A stretch of DNA of 64,000 nucleotides from Nocardia sp. NBC_00416 (GTDB lineage Bacteria > Actinomycetota > Actinomycetes > Mycobacteriales > Mycobacteriaceae): positions 1,490,501 to 1,554,500 of the forward strand of contig NZ_CP107932.1 in NCBI RefSeq assembly GCF_036032445.1, given 5' to 3'. Below are positions 17,599 through 26,837 of this stretch, piece by piece; the stretch's first letter is position 1; each line of letters starts with the position of its first letter. Both the position numbers and the translations under genes were made by a program. Below the pieces are notes generated by a model. That model did not search any database, was not told the DNA's origin, and saw nothing but the letters and a program-made list of their open reading frames with translations.

Positions 17599-18144
17599 CG
17601 GATCGGTCTCCTGTTCTGTGCTCGGTCGCCGCCTCCTCCCCGCGGCGCTCTTGCCATCGAACAGCCTAACCGCACAGTCGGAATCGGAAGCCGGGTCCAA
17701 CGCACGGGCGACTACCCACCGCGGCCGGTTCGGAACACTCAGACGGGCAGACGTCCCGGAATTCGCGTGCGCTGCGGCGCGTCCGTATGGGCCTTCCCCT
17801 AACTCCCGCGCCACCGGTCAACCCCCCGATCTCCGTGCCTCGGGAGGAGCAAATAACAGTGCGGCTATGTAAATATGCGCATTGAAACATGTATTCAGCC
17901 ATATGTCGGGTCGCGGCGGAGGGTCGCCGCGATCTATCACGGGAAGAAGGGGGAGATGACCCGAACCTGTTACGAGGGCATGGAAGATCAACTGCACGGG
18001 TTCTATCGATGGCCACCACGCCTTCCACCTGCCCGATCTCGCCGGCGCACACCGCAGGTTGCGTGATCCCGATGCTCGAGACAACGATCAACCGGGTGTG
18101 CTGTCGGTGACCGGGGTGTGAACGGGTGCAGCGCACCGGCGAAC
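17599..18144. other. Intergenic region upstream of the GH1 gene
   Basis: About 545 bases. A locally A/T-rich patch at about 17850-17910 could hold the GH1 promoter. Short frames here (for example a 63-codon frame from 17875) have no recognisable character and poor third-position bias. No strong palindrome was seen. Confidence 0.4.
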
Positions 18145-18621
18145 TCAGACGTCGGGGCCGGTGCGGCCGCCGTAGGTGGCGATCTTGTACTCCGTCGCGG
18201 CGAGCGACAGGGTCAGTGCGCGGATACGGCGGCGGATCATGTCGCGGTGCTCGATCAGCATGTCGAGCCGCTCCGGCGCAGTGTTCTCCCCGGCGTCGAC
18301 GAGCCCGATGTAGTGCTGAAGATCGCGCATCGGCATGCCGGACAGCCGCATCCGGGTCAGGAACACCAACCTCCGTACCGCTTCGGTGTCGTAGGCGCGG
18401 TAACCGCTGCTGTCGCGGCCGACCTCGATCAGCCCCACACGCTCGTAGTAGCGCAGGGTGTGGGGCGAGACGTCGAGCATGCCCGCGACCTCGGCGATGG
18501 TCATCGGCGCCTCGATGTCCGCGGCATTCGAGAGACGGTGGATCACCTCGATCGAGGCCGGGTCGTCGTCCTCGTCGCCGAGCATTGCCAGTGCCCGTTC
18601 CATCAATTCGTCTGTCGCCAC
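18145..18621 (-). CDS. MerR family transcriptional regulator
   Basis: 158 residues. The winged-helix MerR domain (MTIAEVAGMLDVSPHTLRYYERVGLIEVGRDSSGYRAYDTEAVRRLVFL) lies at about 41-90, followed by the dimerisation helix RMRLSGMPMRDLQHYIGLVDAG and a C-terminal helix. No metal-binding cysteines are present, so it is of the organic-effector/SDR-associated type. GTG 18621 starts one base after the stop of the decayed SDR gene, suggesting former translational coupling; ATG at 18603 is an alternative. Its ancestral partner gene is now a remnant, so its present target is uncertain. Confidence 0.85.
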   Translation of the reverse strand: MATDELMERALAMLGDEDDDPASIEVIHRLSNAADIEAPMTIAEVAGMLDVSPHTLRYYERVGLIEVGRDSSGYRAYDTEAVRRLVFLTRMRLSGMPMRDLQHYIGLVDAGENTAPERLDMLIEHRDMIRRRIRALTLSLAATEYKIATYGGRTGPDV

Positions 18622-18622
18622 G

Positions 18623-19138
18623 TTATCCAGCCTGAACGGGGCGAACCGAGGAGACGGCGTCGTCGAAATCGGCGCTGCGGGCGGTCTCGGCCCACTGCTC
18701 GACCTCGTGCAGGCCACGACGATAGACGCCGGTCAGCCGTTCGACCGCCTCCTATCCGAGCGGCAGGCGCAGCGGGACGTCCTCGCTGTGCGCGAGGCGC
18801 ACGATGATGTCGGCCGCTCGCACCGGATCGTCCTCCTGGATGCCGTCGGCGCCGGCCATGTCGGCCCGCAGCGCGACGAGCGTGTCACGGTAGCTTTCCG
18901 ACACCGTGCTGAACTCGAGCTCCGCGTTGAACGCGGTACGGAACCGGCTCGGCTCGACGATCATCACGCGCACCCCGAACGGCGCGACCTCGGCCGCGAG
19001 GGATTCGGACCAGCCTTCGAGCGCGAACTTCGAGGAGCAATAGGCCAACACGCCGGGAAACGCGACCCGTCCGCCCTGACTGCTCATCTGCACGATCGTG
19101 CCACTACCCTGGCCGCGCAGCACAGGCAGCGCGGCCGG
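18623..19138 (-). pseudogene. Short-chain dehydrogenase remnant: N-terminus missing, internal TAG
   Basis: The fragment begins inside an SDR (PAALPVLRGQGSGTIVQMSS) and keeps the catalytic YCSSK motif, but lacks roughly the first 90-100 residues including the NAD-binding glycine motif. The frame is stopped by TAG at 18752-18754 after RLPLG. The same frame then continues for 42 more codons (EAVERLTGVYRRGLHEVEQW...) to TAA at 18623-18625, which reads as the genuine C-terminus of this SDR class. The frame is also continuous with the stop of the upstream MarR gene, so the deletion joined the MarR 3' end to the SDR middle. Both a 5' deletion and a nonsense mutation make it nonfunctional. Confidence 0.8.
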
Positions 19139-19162
19139 CGGTCCGATGTCGACGCGGTGCGA

Positions 19163-19600
19163 TCAGCGCTCTCGCTCCAGCTGGGCGAGTCGGGTGAGGG
19201 CGGGCAGCGCAGCGGCGAGTGCCCGCTGGTGTGCGGGGCTGAGCTCGCGCACCAGCGGAGTCAGATGCCGGACCCGGTCGTCGTGACGGGTTCGCCGGAC
19301 CTGCCTGCCTGCGTCGGTGAGGTGCACGATCACGGCTCGTCCATCGCTGGGGTCGCGGCGGCGCAGCACCAGCCCGTCGCGCTCCAGGCGCGCGATGAGT
19401 TGGGTGATGCCCGGCTGGGTCAGCTGCTCGGTCTCGGTCAGCTCGATCAGCCGCGCCGGGCCCCGATCTGCCAGGGTGTCGAGCACCGACAATGTGGTGA
19501 ACGGCAGCTTCTCCCGTGTCGGGATTCGGATGTAGACGCGGTTGAAGTCCTCTATCGCCGCGGCGAAGGTGTCCACGTCGAAGGCGTCAGTGTCATCCAC
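19163..19600 (-). CDS. MarR family transcriptional regulator
   Basis: 145 residues. The MarR winged helix is clear: LTQPGITQLIARLERDGLVLRRRDPSDGRAVIVHLTDAGR, with the DxRxxxVxLT wing at about 88-100 and flanking dimerisation helices. It is divergent from the epoxide hydrolase at 19686, with an A/T-rich repeat block between them that probably contains its operator. The ATG at 19600 is supported by the start of MarR-like sequence. The C-terminal end abuts the SDR remnant and could have been trimmed by that deletion, though the length is normal for the family. Confidence 0.87.
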   Translation of the reverse strand: MDDTDAFDVDTFAAAIEDFNRVYIRIPTREKLPFTTLSVLDTLADRGPARLIELTETEQLTQPGITQLIARLERDGLVLRRRDPSDGRAVIVHLTDAGRQVRRTRHDDRVRHLTPLVRELSPAHQRALAAALPALTRLAQLERER

Positions 19601-19619
19601 GCGAGCAACTATATCCTGG

Positions 19620-19656
19620 ACTTATATAAATTGCTTAGATAAGTATCTTATATAAA
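19620..19656. promoter_or_regulatory. A/T-rich repeat block between MarR and epoxide hydrolase genes
   Basis: Three related decamers occur: CTTATATAAA (19621-19630), CTTAGATAAG (19634-19643) and CTTATATAAA (19647-19656). TTAGATAAG and CTTATATAA form an inverted repeat with one mismatch around TAT. This fits a MarR operator overlapping divergent promoters. Confidence 0.6.
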
Positions 19657-19685
19657 GTGGGGTACCACATGGCTCAGGAGGACAG

Positions 19686-20927
19686 ATGAGCGACAGAACC
19701 TGCGATGCCCGACCGTTCCCTTTGACGCCGTCGACGATTCACGTCCCCGATAGCGTGCTCAGCGATCTGCGGCAGCGCCTGGAGTTGACCCGCCTGCCCG
19801 ACGATGTCGGCAATGAAGACTGGTATTACGGCGTGCCGCGCAGCTACCTCCAGGAGCTCGTCGACTACTGGCACAGCGGATACGATTGGCGCGCAGCCGA
19901 AGCCGAGATCAACACCTACCAGCACTACAAGACCGAAATCGAACAAGTGCCAGTGCATTTCATGCGCAGGCCGGGCGTAGGCCCGAATCCGACACCGCTG
20001 ATTCTGACGCACGGCTGGCCCTGGACGTTCTGGCACTGGTCCAAGGTCGCCGACTTGCTGGCGGATCCGGGGGCGCACGGCGGTGATCCGGCCGAGGCGT
20101 TCGACGTGATCGCGCCCTCGTTTCCCGGCTTCGGGTTCTCCAGCCCGCTGGCGACCCGCCCCGATATGAACTTCTGGAAGGTCGCAGACCTCTGGCACAC
20201 GCTCATGACCGATGTCCTGGGCTACGAGAAGTATGGTGCCGCCGGCTGCGACGTGGGCGCGCTGGTCACCGCGCAGCTGGGCCACAAGTACGCCGACGAG
20301 TTGTATGCCATCCATATCGGATCCGGACTGAAACTCACCATGTTCAACGGCGATCGTGCCTGGGATTTCAGTGGTGGACGGTCGATTCCCGACGGCTTAC
20401 CGGCCGAGGCGCGCGCACGAATCGTGGAGCTGGACAGGCGTTTCGCCGTCCATCTGGCCGCACACCTCCTCGCCCCCAGCACTCTCGGCCACGCGCTGTC
20501 CGATTCCCCGGCGGGCATGCTGGCATGGATCCTGGAACGCTGGTTCAAGTGGAGCGATAACGGCGGCGATATCGAAACCGTGTTCAGCAGAGACGATCTA
20601 CTCACGCACGCCACAATCTATTGGGCAACCAATACCATCGGCACCTCGATACGTCTCTACGCCAACCACAATCGCTACCCTTGGACGCCTTCCCACGATC
20701 GTCTCCCGGTCGTGCAGGCCCCCACCGGCATCACCTTCGTCGGCTACGAGAATCCACCCGGCATCAGCACCGCCCAACGCGTCGAAGACTTCCGCACCGG
20801 CGACCGCGCCGAGTGGTACAATCACGTCAACCTCACCGTGCACGAGCGCGGCGGCCACTTCATCCCCTGGGAGATTCCCGACCGATGGTCCGCCGATCTA
20901 CGCCGGACCTTCCGGGGACGGCGCTGA
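19686..20927 (+). CDS. Epoxide hydrolase, alpha/beta-hydrolase fold with EHN domain
   Basis: 413 residues. The N-terminal EHN cap (about 10-115) is followed by the alpha/beta core. The oxyanion motif HGWPWTFWHW is at 109-118, the nucleophile is D189 in AGCDVGAL, and the catalytic histidine is in ERGGHFIPWE near the C-terminus. These are the hallmarks of microsomal-type epoxide hydrolases, which open epoxides to diols through an alkyl-enzyme ester. AGGAGGA lies just before ATG 19686. It is divergent from the MarR gene and probably derepressed by its effector. It fits the detoxification theme of the surrounding region. Confidence 0.9.
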   Translation: MSDRTCDARPFPLTPSTIHVPDSVLSDLRQRLELTRLPDDVGNEDWYYGVPRSYLQELVDYWHSGYDWRAAEAEINTYQHYKTEIEQVPVHFMRRPGVGPNPTPLILTHGWPWTFWHWSKVADLLADPGAHGGDPAEAFDVIAPSFPGFGFSSPLATRPDMNFWKVADLWHTLMTDVLGYEKYGAAGCDVGALVTAQLGHKYADELYAIHIGSGLKLTMFNGDRAWDFSGGRSIPDGLPAEARARIVELDRRFAVHLAAHLLAPSTLGHALSDSPAGMLAWILERWFKWSDNGGDIETVFSRDDLLTHATIYWATNTIGTSIRLYANHNRYPWTPSHDRLPVVQAPTGITFVGYENPPGISTAQRVEDFRTGDRAEWYNHVNLTVHERGGHFIPWEIPDRWSADLRRTFRGRR

Positions 20928-21106
20928 CACCTGGCAACTCGACACCGGCCGAATATCCCGCGTACCGCATGGCGGATCCGGCCATCAGTAGCCTCAGTCG
21001 AGCTGGTGCGATGGCAGGCCCACACCGACTCCGCCACGCGGCGGCGGCGATAAAGCCAGCCGTATCTACGCGAATCCCGTCCGCACCCCGGTGCCCACCC
21101 CTCACC

Positions 21107-21529
21107 TCAGTGCGGCAGCGCTTCCGGCTCCACTTGCGCCTTTTCATCGAATTCCGTACGCGCGGAGAGAATCTGATTGTGATTCCGCAGCGCCCACTCG
21201 CCCATGGCCTGAGTGACGCGACCCAAGTCCGCGCCCAGATCGGTGAGCGAGTACTCGACTCGGGGAGGTAACGTCGGGTACACGGCGCGCCGGACCAAGC
21301 CGTCGCGCTCCAGATTGCGCAGCGTGCGTGTGAGCATTTTCTGCGTAATGCCATCGAGCCGTCGGCGCAGATCGTTGAACCGGACCGGACCGTCACTGGC
21401 GCGCAACGTGCCGAGCACCAGCAACACCCACTTGTCCGCTAAGACGCCGAGTACGTCGCGGGCGGGACAGCGCCGGAGGTAACTTTCGACCGGGTTGGGA
21501 GAGGATGCCAGCTCAGAGACGGTATACAT
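21107..21529 (-). CDS. HxlR family transcriptional regulator
   Basis: 140 residues from ATG 21529, which has GAGG six bases upstream; ATG 21547 would add six residues. The HxlR core is clear: CPARDVLGVLADKWVLLVLGTLRASDGPVRFNDLRRRLDGITQKMLTRTLRNLERDGLVRRAVYPTLPPRVEYSLTDLG. The conserved cysteine before the HTH (as in YodB/HypR redox sensors) is present. It is divergent from the quinone oxidoreductase at 21597. The short gap contains a small TTAG-ATA-CTAA inverted repeat at 21566-21576. A repressor sensing quinones or electrophiles is the natural inference. Confidence 0.88.
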   Translation of the reverse strand: MYTVSELASSPNPVESYLRRCPARDVLGVLADKWVLLVLGTLRASDGPVRFNDLRRRLDGITQKMLTRTLRNLERDGLVRRAVYPTLPPRVEYSLTDLGADLGRVTQAMGEWALRNHNQILSARTEFDEKAQVEPEALPH

Positions 21530-21596
21530 CAGGTACCTCGGGATCATAAGAGTGCCTTCTTGCCATTAGATACTAACGGTTGGAAAAATCAAGATC

Positions 21597-22496
21597 GTGA
21601 AAACAGTAAGTCAGCGAACTGTGGGCGGTCCCGATGTCCTCCGGACCGTGGAGACGGAAATGCCGCAGCCGGCGGCCGGCGAGGTACTGGTGCGAGTGGT
21701 CGCCACCTCGATCAACGCGGCGGATTGGAAACTCCGTAGCGGAGTGGTGGACCGGCTCGGGCCCCCGCCGTTCACGCTGGGACTCGACGTATCGGGAGTT
21801 GTCGCCGAGGTGGGACCGGAGGTGAGTGAATTCCGGCCGCATGACGCGGTATTCGGCATGGTCTTCGGAGCGAACGCGGAGTACGTGGTGGCGCCGGTGA
21901 CCGCGCTGGCCCCGAAATCCCCCGGCCTGGACCACACCAACGCCGCGGCGTTGCCCACCGCCGCCCTCACGGCCTGGCAGGCGCTGACCGATGTCCGCCC
22001 CGGCGACCGGGTGCTCGTGCACGCCGCCGCAGGCGGTGTGGGGCACCTGGCGGTACAGCTGGCCAAGGCCCGTGGCGCCTACGTGATCGGCACCGCCCGC
22101 ACCATCAATCACGAGCATCTGCGCAGGCTCGGGTCCGACGAGGTGATCGACTACACGACAACGGATTTCACCACCGCCGTTGCCCCGGTCGATATCGTGC
22201 TGGACCTGGTGGGCGGAGAGTACGGGGCGCGCTCACTGCGAGTGCTGAAGCCCGACGGTCGCCTCATAGACGCCCAGGGCAACAACGCCGCGGACGACCC
22301 GCGCTACCGGCGGCACTACGTGCGGCCGTCGGGAGCGGACCTGCGCGAGATCGCGACCATGGTCACCGCCGGTCGCCTGAGTGTCGATATCGACCGGGTG
22401 ATGTCGCTGGCCGATATCGCCGAAGCGCACCGCCTGAGCGAGTCCGGCCGAGTGCGCGGCAAAATCGTGCTGACAGCATGGAATACCCCCACCTAA
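21597..22496 (+). CDS. NADPH:quinone oxidoreductase / zinc-independent MDR family
   Basis: 299 residues. The GroES-like N-terminal domain (ATSINAADWKLRSG, LGLDVSGVVAEVG) precedes the Rossmann domain with AAAGGVGHLAVQLAKARGAYVIGTA at about 141-165. It lacks the cysteine and histidine zinc ligands of alcohol dehydrogenases, so it belongs to the QOR branch, reducing quinones or enones with NADPH. The GTG at 21597 has no good Shine-Dalgarno and may be translated from a nearly leaderless message. It is divergent from HxlR. A homologous pair with the same arrangement is carried in the transposon at 31.6-33.1 kb. Confidence 0.88.
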   Translation: MKTVSQRTVGGPDVLRTVETEMPQPAAGEVLVRVVATSINAADWKLRSGVVDRLGPPPFTLGLDVSGVVAEVGPEVSEFRPHDAVFGMVFGANAEYVVAPVTALAPKSPGLDHTNAAALPTAALTAWQALTDVRPGDRVLVHAAAGGVGHLAVQLAKARGAYVIGTARTINHEHLRRLGSDEVIDYTTTDFTTAVAPVDIVLDLVGGEYGARSLRVLKPDGRLIDAQGNNAADDPRYRRHYVRPSGADLREIATMVTAGRLSVDIDRVMSLADIAEAHRLSESGRVRGKIVLTAWNTPT

Positions 22497-22849
22497 CCCA
22501 GGTCTTTCGTCTGATCACGCATGGCGAGGTAGGTGTCGAGATGGCCTGAGCCGGTGAGAAGGTTGCAGCTGCGCGGGTCAGCCGGGCTTGCCGGTATTCA
22601 GATTCTGGCTGTTCGCGGAACCATTTACCGGAGACCTCGTCCATCTGCTCCTACCAAGCAATCACGCGACCAGCATGAAGGTCGTGGGGATGAGCGTGCC
22701 GGTTGGCGGTGGGGCGCTATTACACCCGCCCCCGCCCCGCGCCCAAAACCTGCGGTATCGGTGGGAGAAACCAGCCGCACCCGGACGATCGACCCCGGCC
22801 CGCGTCCGGCGAGGGTTCCGGAACATCCGCGCCGCGCCCGGTGATGGCG
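22497..22849. other. Intergenic region between convergent genes
   Basis: About 350 bases between the quinone oxidoreductase and the frameshifted flavoprotein. Only short unsupported frames are present. No clear hairpin terminator was identified. Confidence 0.35.
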
Positions 22850-24054
22850 TCAACCGAACTCTACGGCGGTCGGCCTCACCGAACCGGCGCTACGCTCGGC
22901 CCGCAGTAGTTCCCGGCGCTTGTCGTCCTTCGACCACCAGGTGTGCGAGCCGGGACGGCGTGCCTCGTACGTCAATTGCCAGACAGTGCTCTTGCAGACG
23001 AGTTCCTTGAGTGCCGCACCTGGGCGGCCGCCGACGTAGTACCTGTTGGCTGCGTCGTCCTTGGACGCGAACTGGAAGATGCCCATGTTGCGGCCCAGGC
23101 TGATGCACTGTCCGGCGAACCCGACGTCGATCGGCGTGGGCTGGGTACCGGCAAGTTGCTGAGCACCGTCTCGGCTGCCTGTGGGCCCAGTTGTACCGCG
23201 GACTGGCAGCCCATTCGGAACGGTAGATCGGACGGCGCGGCCGAATCTCCGGCCGCAATGATCCGGGGGTCGTCCACGCTGGTCAGCGTCTCGTCGGTCA
23301 GCAGGCGTCCGACAGCATCGGTGGTCAGCCCGCTGCGGGCGGCCAGATCTGGTACGCCGAAGCCGGCGGTCCAGATGGTGGCGGCGCTCGGCAGGGTGCG
23401 GCCGTCGCTCAGCTGTACGCCGCCGTCGACCACACCGGCCACCCTCGCGCCGGCGCCTTCGATTACGCGCACGCCGAGTTTCTCCAGTCGCCGCGCCACC
23501 GAACGTCGCCCTCGCGGGTGCAGATACGGGTTGAGTACTTCGCCGCAGATGAGGGTCACGTTGCGGCCTCGCTCGGCCAGTTCCGCCGCGGTTTCGATAC
23601 CGCTCGGACCCGCGCCGACCACCGTCACCGCCGCAGCGGCCGGCGTGGCGGCGAGGACCGGTCGCAGTCGTTGTGCGTCTTCGAGACTCGCGAGGGGATA
23701 GGCGAACTCGGCGGCGCCGGGGACGCGTGGATCGGCGCTGCCGCTGCCGACCGCGTAGATCAGATAGTCGTAGCCGAGGGCGCCTCCGCAGGTCAGCGTG
23801 ATTTCGCGGGCGGGCGCGTCGATCCGCGTCACGGTGTCGACCACCAGGCCGACTCCGTCGGCCAGGATCTTTCCGAAGTCGGCGACCGCGCTGTGCGATC
23901 CGCCCACCAGTTGGTGCAGGCGGATTCGTTCGACGAAGTTCGCCCGCGGGTTGATCAGGGTAACTGTCACGTCGTCGCGCTGGGTCATACGGTTGGCGGC
24001 CATCACGCCGGCGTATCCGCCGCCGATCACGACCACACGGATGTTCTCGGTCAT
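22850..24054 (-). pseudogene. NDH-2/AIF-like FAD pyridine-nucleotide oxidoreductase, frameshifted near the C-terminus
   Basis: The first ~300 residues from ATG 24054 (GGAGGAGA upstream) form a type-II NADH dehydrogenase-like flavoprotein: GGGYAGVMAANRM at the N-terminus for FAD, VVGAGPSGIETAAELAERG for NAD(P)H, and IIAAGDSAA near the FAD phosphate. After ETVLSNL the frame turns to Ser/Arg-rich nonsense, while the frame one base away reads AGTQPTPIDVGFAGQCISLG and then MGIFQFASKDDAANRYYVGG to a stop at 22850. A single missing base near 23150-23157 restores one ~400-residue protein. Either the gene is broken or the base was lost in sequencing. Confidence 0.82.
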
Positions 24055-24421
24055 GGTGTCTCCTCCGTAGCGGGGTTCGGTCACAAGACGCCGCGCGGTC
24101 GATTGCTGTGACACCGAATGGCCCAGATCACTCCCGGGGGACCGTGCGGGGCGGTCGGGTAGGCGAGCCCGCACAGATGCTCACCCCGGTGGGGTAGGGA
24201 AGTGCCGGTCCGCCGGCGCGCACAGGAACTGGCGAGGCGTGCGAGTGAGAGCTGTGGATTGCACACCGGGCTGTTATGCGAAGGGGCGAGCTCGACTACC
24301 CGAACACCCGGCTCCCCACAAGAAAAACACGAGGATACCTAGATATGCGCATCTATACATGAATCAGATTACCCATCCTTCAAGTCGCCATCCACCTCAA
24401 AAACCACAGAGAGGGGAGGGC
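24055..24421. other. Intergenic region upstream of the flavoprotein gene
   Basis: About 365 bases between the flavoprotein start and the SDR stop, both on the minus strand. It is A/T-rich at about 24320-24410. No operator-like palindrome was identified. Confidence 0.35.
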
Positions 24422-25219
24422 TCAGGCGTCGGTGGCTCCGTTCGCCGCCGACATGTCGGCGATCCGCTCGATGATGTTCGGGTAACGCATCGTGTGGGCG
24501 CCGCCGTTGAGGTCGATCGCCGAACCTGTCATCCAGCTCGCCGCGTCGGAGGTGAGGAAGCCGATCGTCTGCGCGACGTCCTCGGGTGTGCCTGCGCGTC
24601 CGAGTGGCGTGTTCTCGACGTACTCCTCGACCAGTCCAGGAACCAGGCCTGCACCGGATGTGAGCGGCGTGTGTACGAATCCCGGGTTCACCGCGTTGAC
24701 GCGGATCCGCCGGGGCGCGAGTTCCATGGCGGCGACTTCGGTGAGCATGAGCACTCCGGCTTTCGCCGAACAGTACGCGCTCATCGCCACGCCCGGCTGC
24801 CGCCCGTTGAGCGAGGCGACGAGGACGACGGAGCCGCCGTCCCGAACCGTTCGGGTGGCCTCCTTGACCGACAGGAACGCGCCGGTCAGGCAGACGTCGA
24901 TAGTGGCCTTCCAGTCGGCGAGAGAGAGGTCGGCAATGGTTCCCGGCCGGGAAATTCCTGCGCAATCGACGACCGCGCCGATCGCGCCGTGGCGCTCGGT
25001 GATCGTGTCGAACACGGTTCGCATACTGTGCTCGTCGGTGACCTGCACTCGGTGACCGCTGGTGCGCCCGCCGAGTTCGGCGGCGCGAGCGGTCGCGGCG
25101 TCGCCGTCGAGGTCGGCGATGGCGACGGTATCGCCGCGGGCGGCCATGAGCTGCGCCGTGGCCCAGCCGATCCCGGACGCTCCGCCGATGACGACCGCGA
25201 TATCCGGTGATGTGCTCAT
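24422..25219 (-). CDS. Short-chain dehydrogenase/reductase (classical SDR)
   Basis: 265 residues. The NAD(P) motif is slightly atypical, VVIGGASGIGWATA (about 9-22), with acidic IADLDG suggesting NAD preference. The catalytic residues are S in VVLVASLNG and YCSAK. The C-terminal part contains VNAVNPGFVHTPL and the tetramer motif AIDLNGGAHTM. ATG 25219 has GAGGATC upstream. It stands alone on the minus strand with the MFS gene divergent. Substrate unknown. Confidence 0.88.
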   Translation of the reverse strand: MSTSPDIAVVIGGASGIGWATAQLMAARGDTVAIADLDGDAATARAAELGGRTSGHRVQVTDEHSMRTVFDTITERHGAIGAVVDCAGISRPGTIADLSLADWKATIDVCLTGAFLSVKEATRTVRDGGSVVLVASLNGRQPGVAMSAYCSAKAGVLMLTEVAAMELAPRRIRVNAVNPGFVHTPLTSGAGLVPGLVEEYVENTPLGRAGTPEDVAQTIGFLTSDAASWMTGSAIDLNGGAHTMRYPNIIERIADMSAANGATDA

Positions 25220-25553
25220 GGTTGATCCTCCAGTGCTCTCGGTGGTCGTGTGAGCCCATCCGGCCAGTGCGGGACACGCATCGATACAGGTGTCTAGCAC
25301 CCGGCGGTGGTTTTGGCCAGCATGCAGCGATGACCAGGGGTCCGGTAGTAGTCGTGCGAAACAGCAACCAGGGCTTGACCAGCCATGGTCGCGGCCAGCT
25401 ATGAGGATGTCTTGCCGAGGTGGCGACGGAAGACGAACTCGCACAACATACGGTTGTGTCTCACCGCCGCCTCAGTTGTTTGATTCCGCCCGTTCGGCCT
25501 TGCTTTGATCACAACCGTCGACAGCGAGTCGTTCGAAGCGGGAGGTACGGAGC
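25220..25553. other. Divergent promoter region between SDR and MFS genes
   Basis: About 335 bases between divergent starts. Both promoters should lie here. I see no extended palindrome, only short repeats such as GGTG..CACC around 25290-25304. Confidence 0.35.
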
Positions 25554-26837
25554 TTGAGGCGCAGAAGGTCGCTGGGTCGGCAGTTCGGATGGCTGTGGGC
25601 GTCCTACGCAGTCAGCGCCTACGGCTCCGGGTTGGGGTTCGGTGCGTTACCGCTGATCACCGTGTTGGTCTTGCACGCCAGCCCCATGCAGGTGTCCACG
25701 CTGTCGGCGGTGGGGCCGGCAGTGGGTGCGCTGATCGCGTTGCCGCTCGGGCCGTGGGTGGAGTTTCGCCGCAAGCGGCCGGTGATGATCGCGATGGATC
25801 TGGCGCGGTTCGCGGCCATGATGACGATCCCGGTCGCCTATGCCTTCGGCCGGCTCAGTTTCGTTCAGTTGCTGGTCGTCTCCGCTGTGGTTGCCGCGGG
25901 CAAGATCGCCTTCAATGCGGCGAGCGGCGCCTACCTCAAAGCTCTCATCCGGCCGGACGACCTGCTCGTGGCCAACGCGCGGTTCGAGTCGACGAACTGG
26001 AGTTCCATCGCTGTCGGGCCACCACTGGGCGGGGCGGCGATCGGCCTGTTCGGGCCGGTCATCACCGTGGTGGCCGACGCGCTCAGCTACCTGCTCTCCG
26101 CGCTGGGGGTCACGGCGATCCGCGGCCGAGAACAACACCCGCAGCGCACCGGCAAACGCCAGCTCCGGGCCGGAGATCTGCTCGATGGGTGGCGGCATCT
26201 CTTGGCCCATCCCGGCCTACGGGCGCTCTACCTCAACCAGTTGGTCGTCAGTGGTCTGATCATGGCCACCGAGCCGCTGTTGGCCGTGCTGCTATTGCGC
26301 CAGCTCGGGTTCCCACCCTGGCAGTACGCGCTCGCCTTCGCCGCCCCCTGCCTCGGCGGACTCATCGGCTCACGCCTTGCCGGCCATGCCGTGGCACGGT
26401 ACGGCCAACACCGGATCCTCCGTGCCGTCGGCACGTTGCGAGCGGTCTGGCTGATCGGCCTCGCATTCGTCCAGCCCGGTGTCGTCGGCCTCGCGACGGT
26501 GATCGCTGTCGAGCTGGCGATCATCATCAGCATGAGCCTGTACAACCCGGTACTGGCCACCTATCGACTCGAGCACACACCCGACGACCGCGTGACCCGG
26601 ACCCTGTCGGCCTGGTCGATCAGCAGCAGCGCCTCCATTGCCATCCTCAGTGCGCTGGCCGGGCTGCTCGCGGAGGCCACCAGCCCCCGCGCTGCTATCA
26701 CGGTCGCAGGACTGCTGATCCTCGCCAGCCCGCTGCTGCTACCCCGCCGCGAGGGTTCCTCGCTCGCACCCGACCCTGCGGTGGCAACAGCCCATGCCCA
26801 ACCTCAGGCAGCAGGCGTTTCGCATGAAGCCAAGTGA
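25554..26837 (+). CDS. MFS exporter (MFS_3 / enterobactin-exporter-like)
   Basis: 427 residues and about 12 hydrophobic segments. The pattern FGALPLITVLVLHASPMQVSTLSAVGPAVGALIALPLGPWVEFRRKRPVMIAMDLAR matches drug or siderophore exporters of the MFS_3 group. The start is TTG 25554, seven residues before the first helix, preceded by GGGAGG at 25540-25545; no ATG or GTG fits better. The central loop is short (REQHPQRTGKRQLRAG). It probably exports a small lipophilic compound. No adjacent regulator is present. Confidence 0.85.
   Translation: MRRRRSLGRQFGWLWASYAVSAYGSGLGFGALPLITVLVLHASPMQVSTLSAVGPAVGALIALPLGPWVEFRRKRPVMIAMDLARFAAMMTIPVAYAFGRLSFVQLLVVSAVVAAGKIAFNAASGAYLKALIRPDDLLVANARFESTNWSSIAVGPPLGGAAIGLFGPVITVVADALSYLLSALGVTAIRGREQHPQRTGKRQLRAGDLLDGWRHLLAHPGLRALYLNQLVVSGLIMATEPLLAVLLLRQLGFPPWQYALAFAAPCLGGLIGSRLAGHAVARYGQHRILRAVGTLRAVWLIGLAFVQPGVVGLATVIAVELAIIISMSLYNPVLATYRLEHTPDDRVTRTLSAWSISSSASIAILSALAGLLAEATSPRAAITVAGLLILASPLLLPRREGSSLAPDPAVATAHAQPQAAGVSHEAK

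Noticed and set aside
17875-18066. Small plus-strand frame of 63 codons before the MerR gene
   Set aside because: No ribosome site at the right distance, weak codon bias and no family; treated as intergenic.
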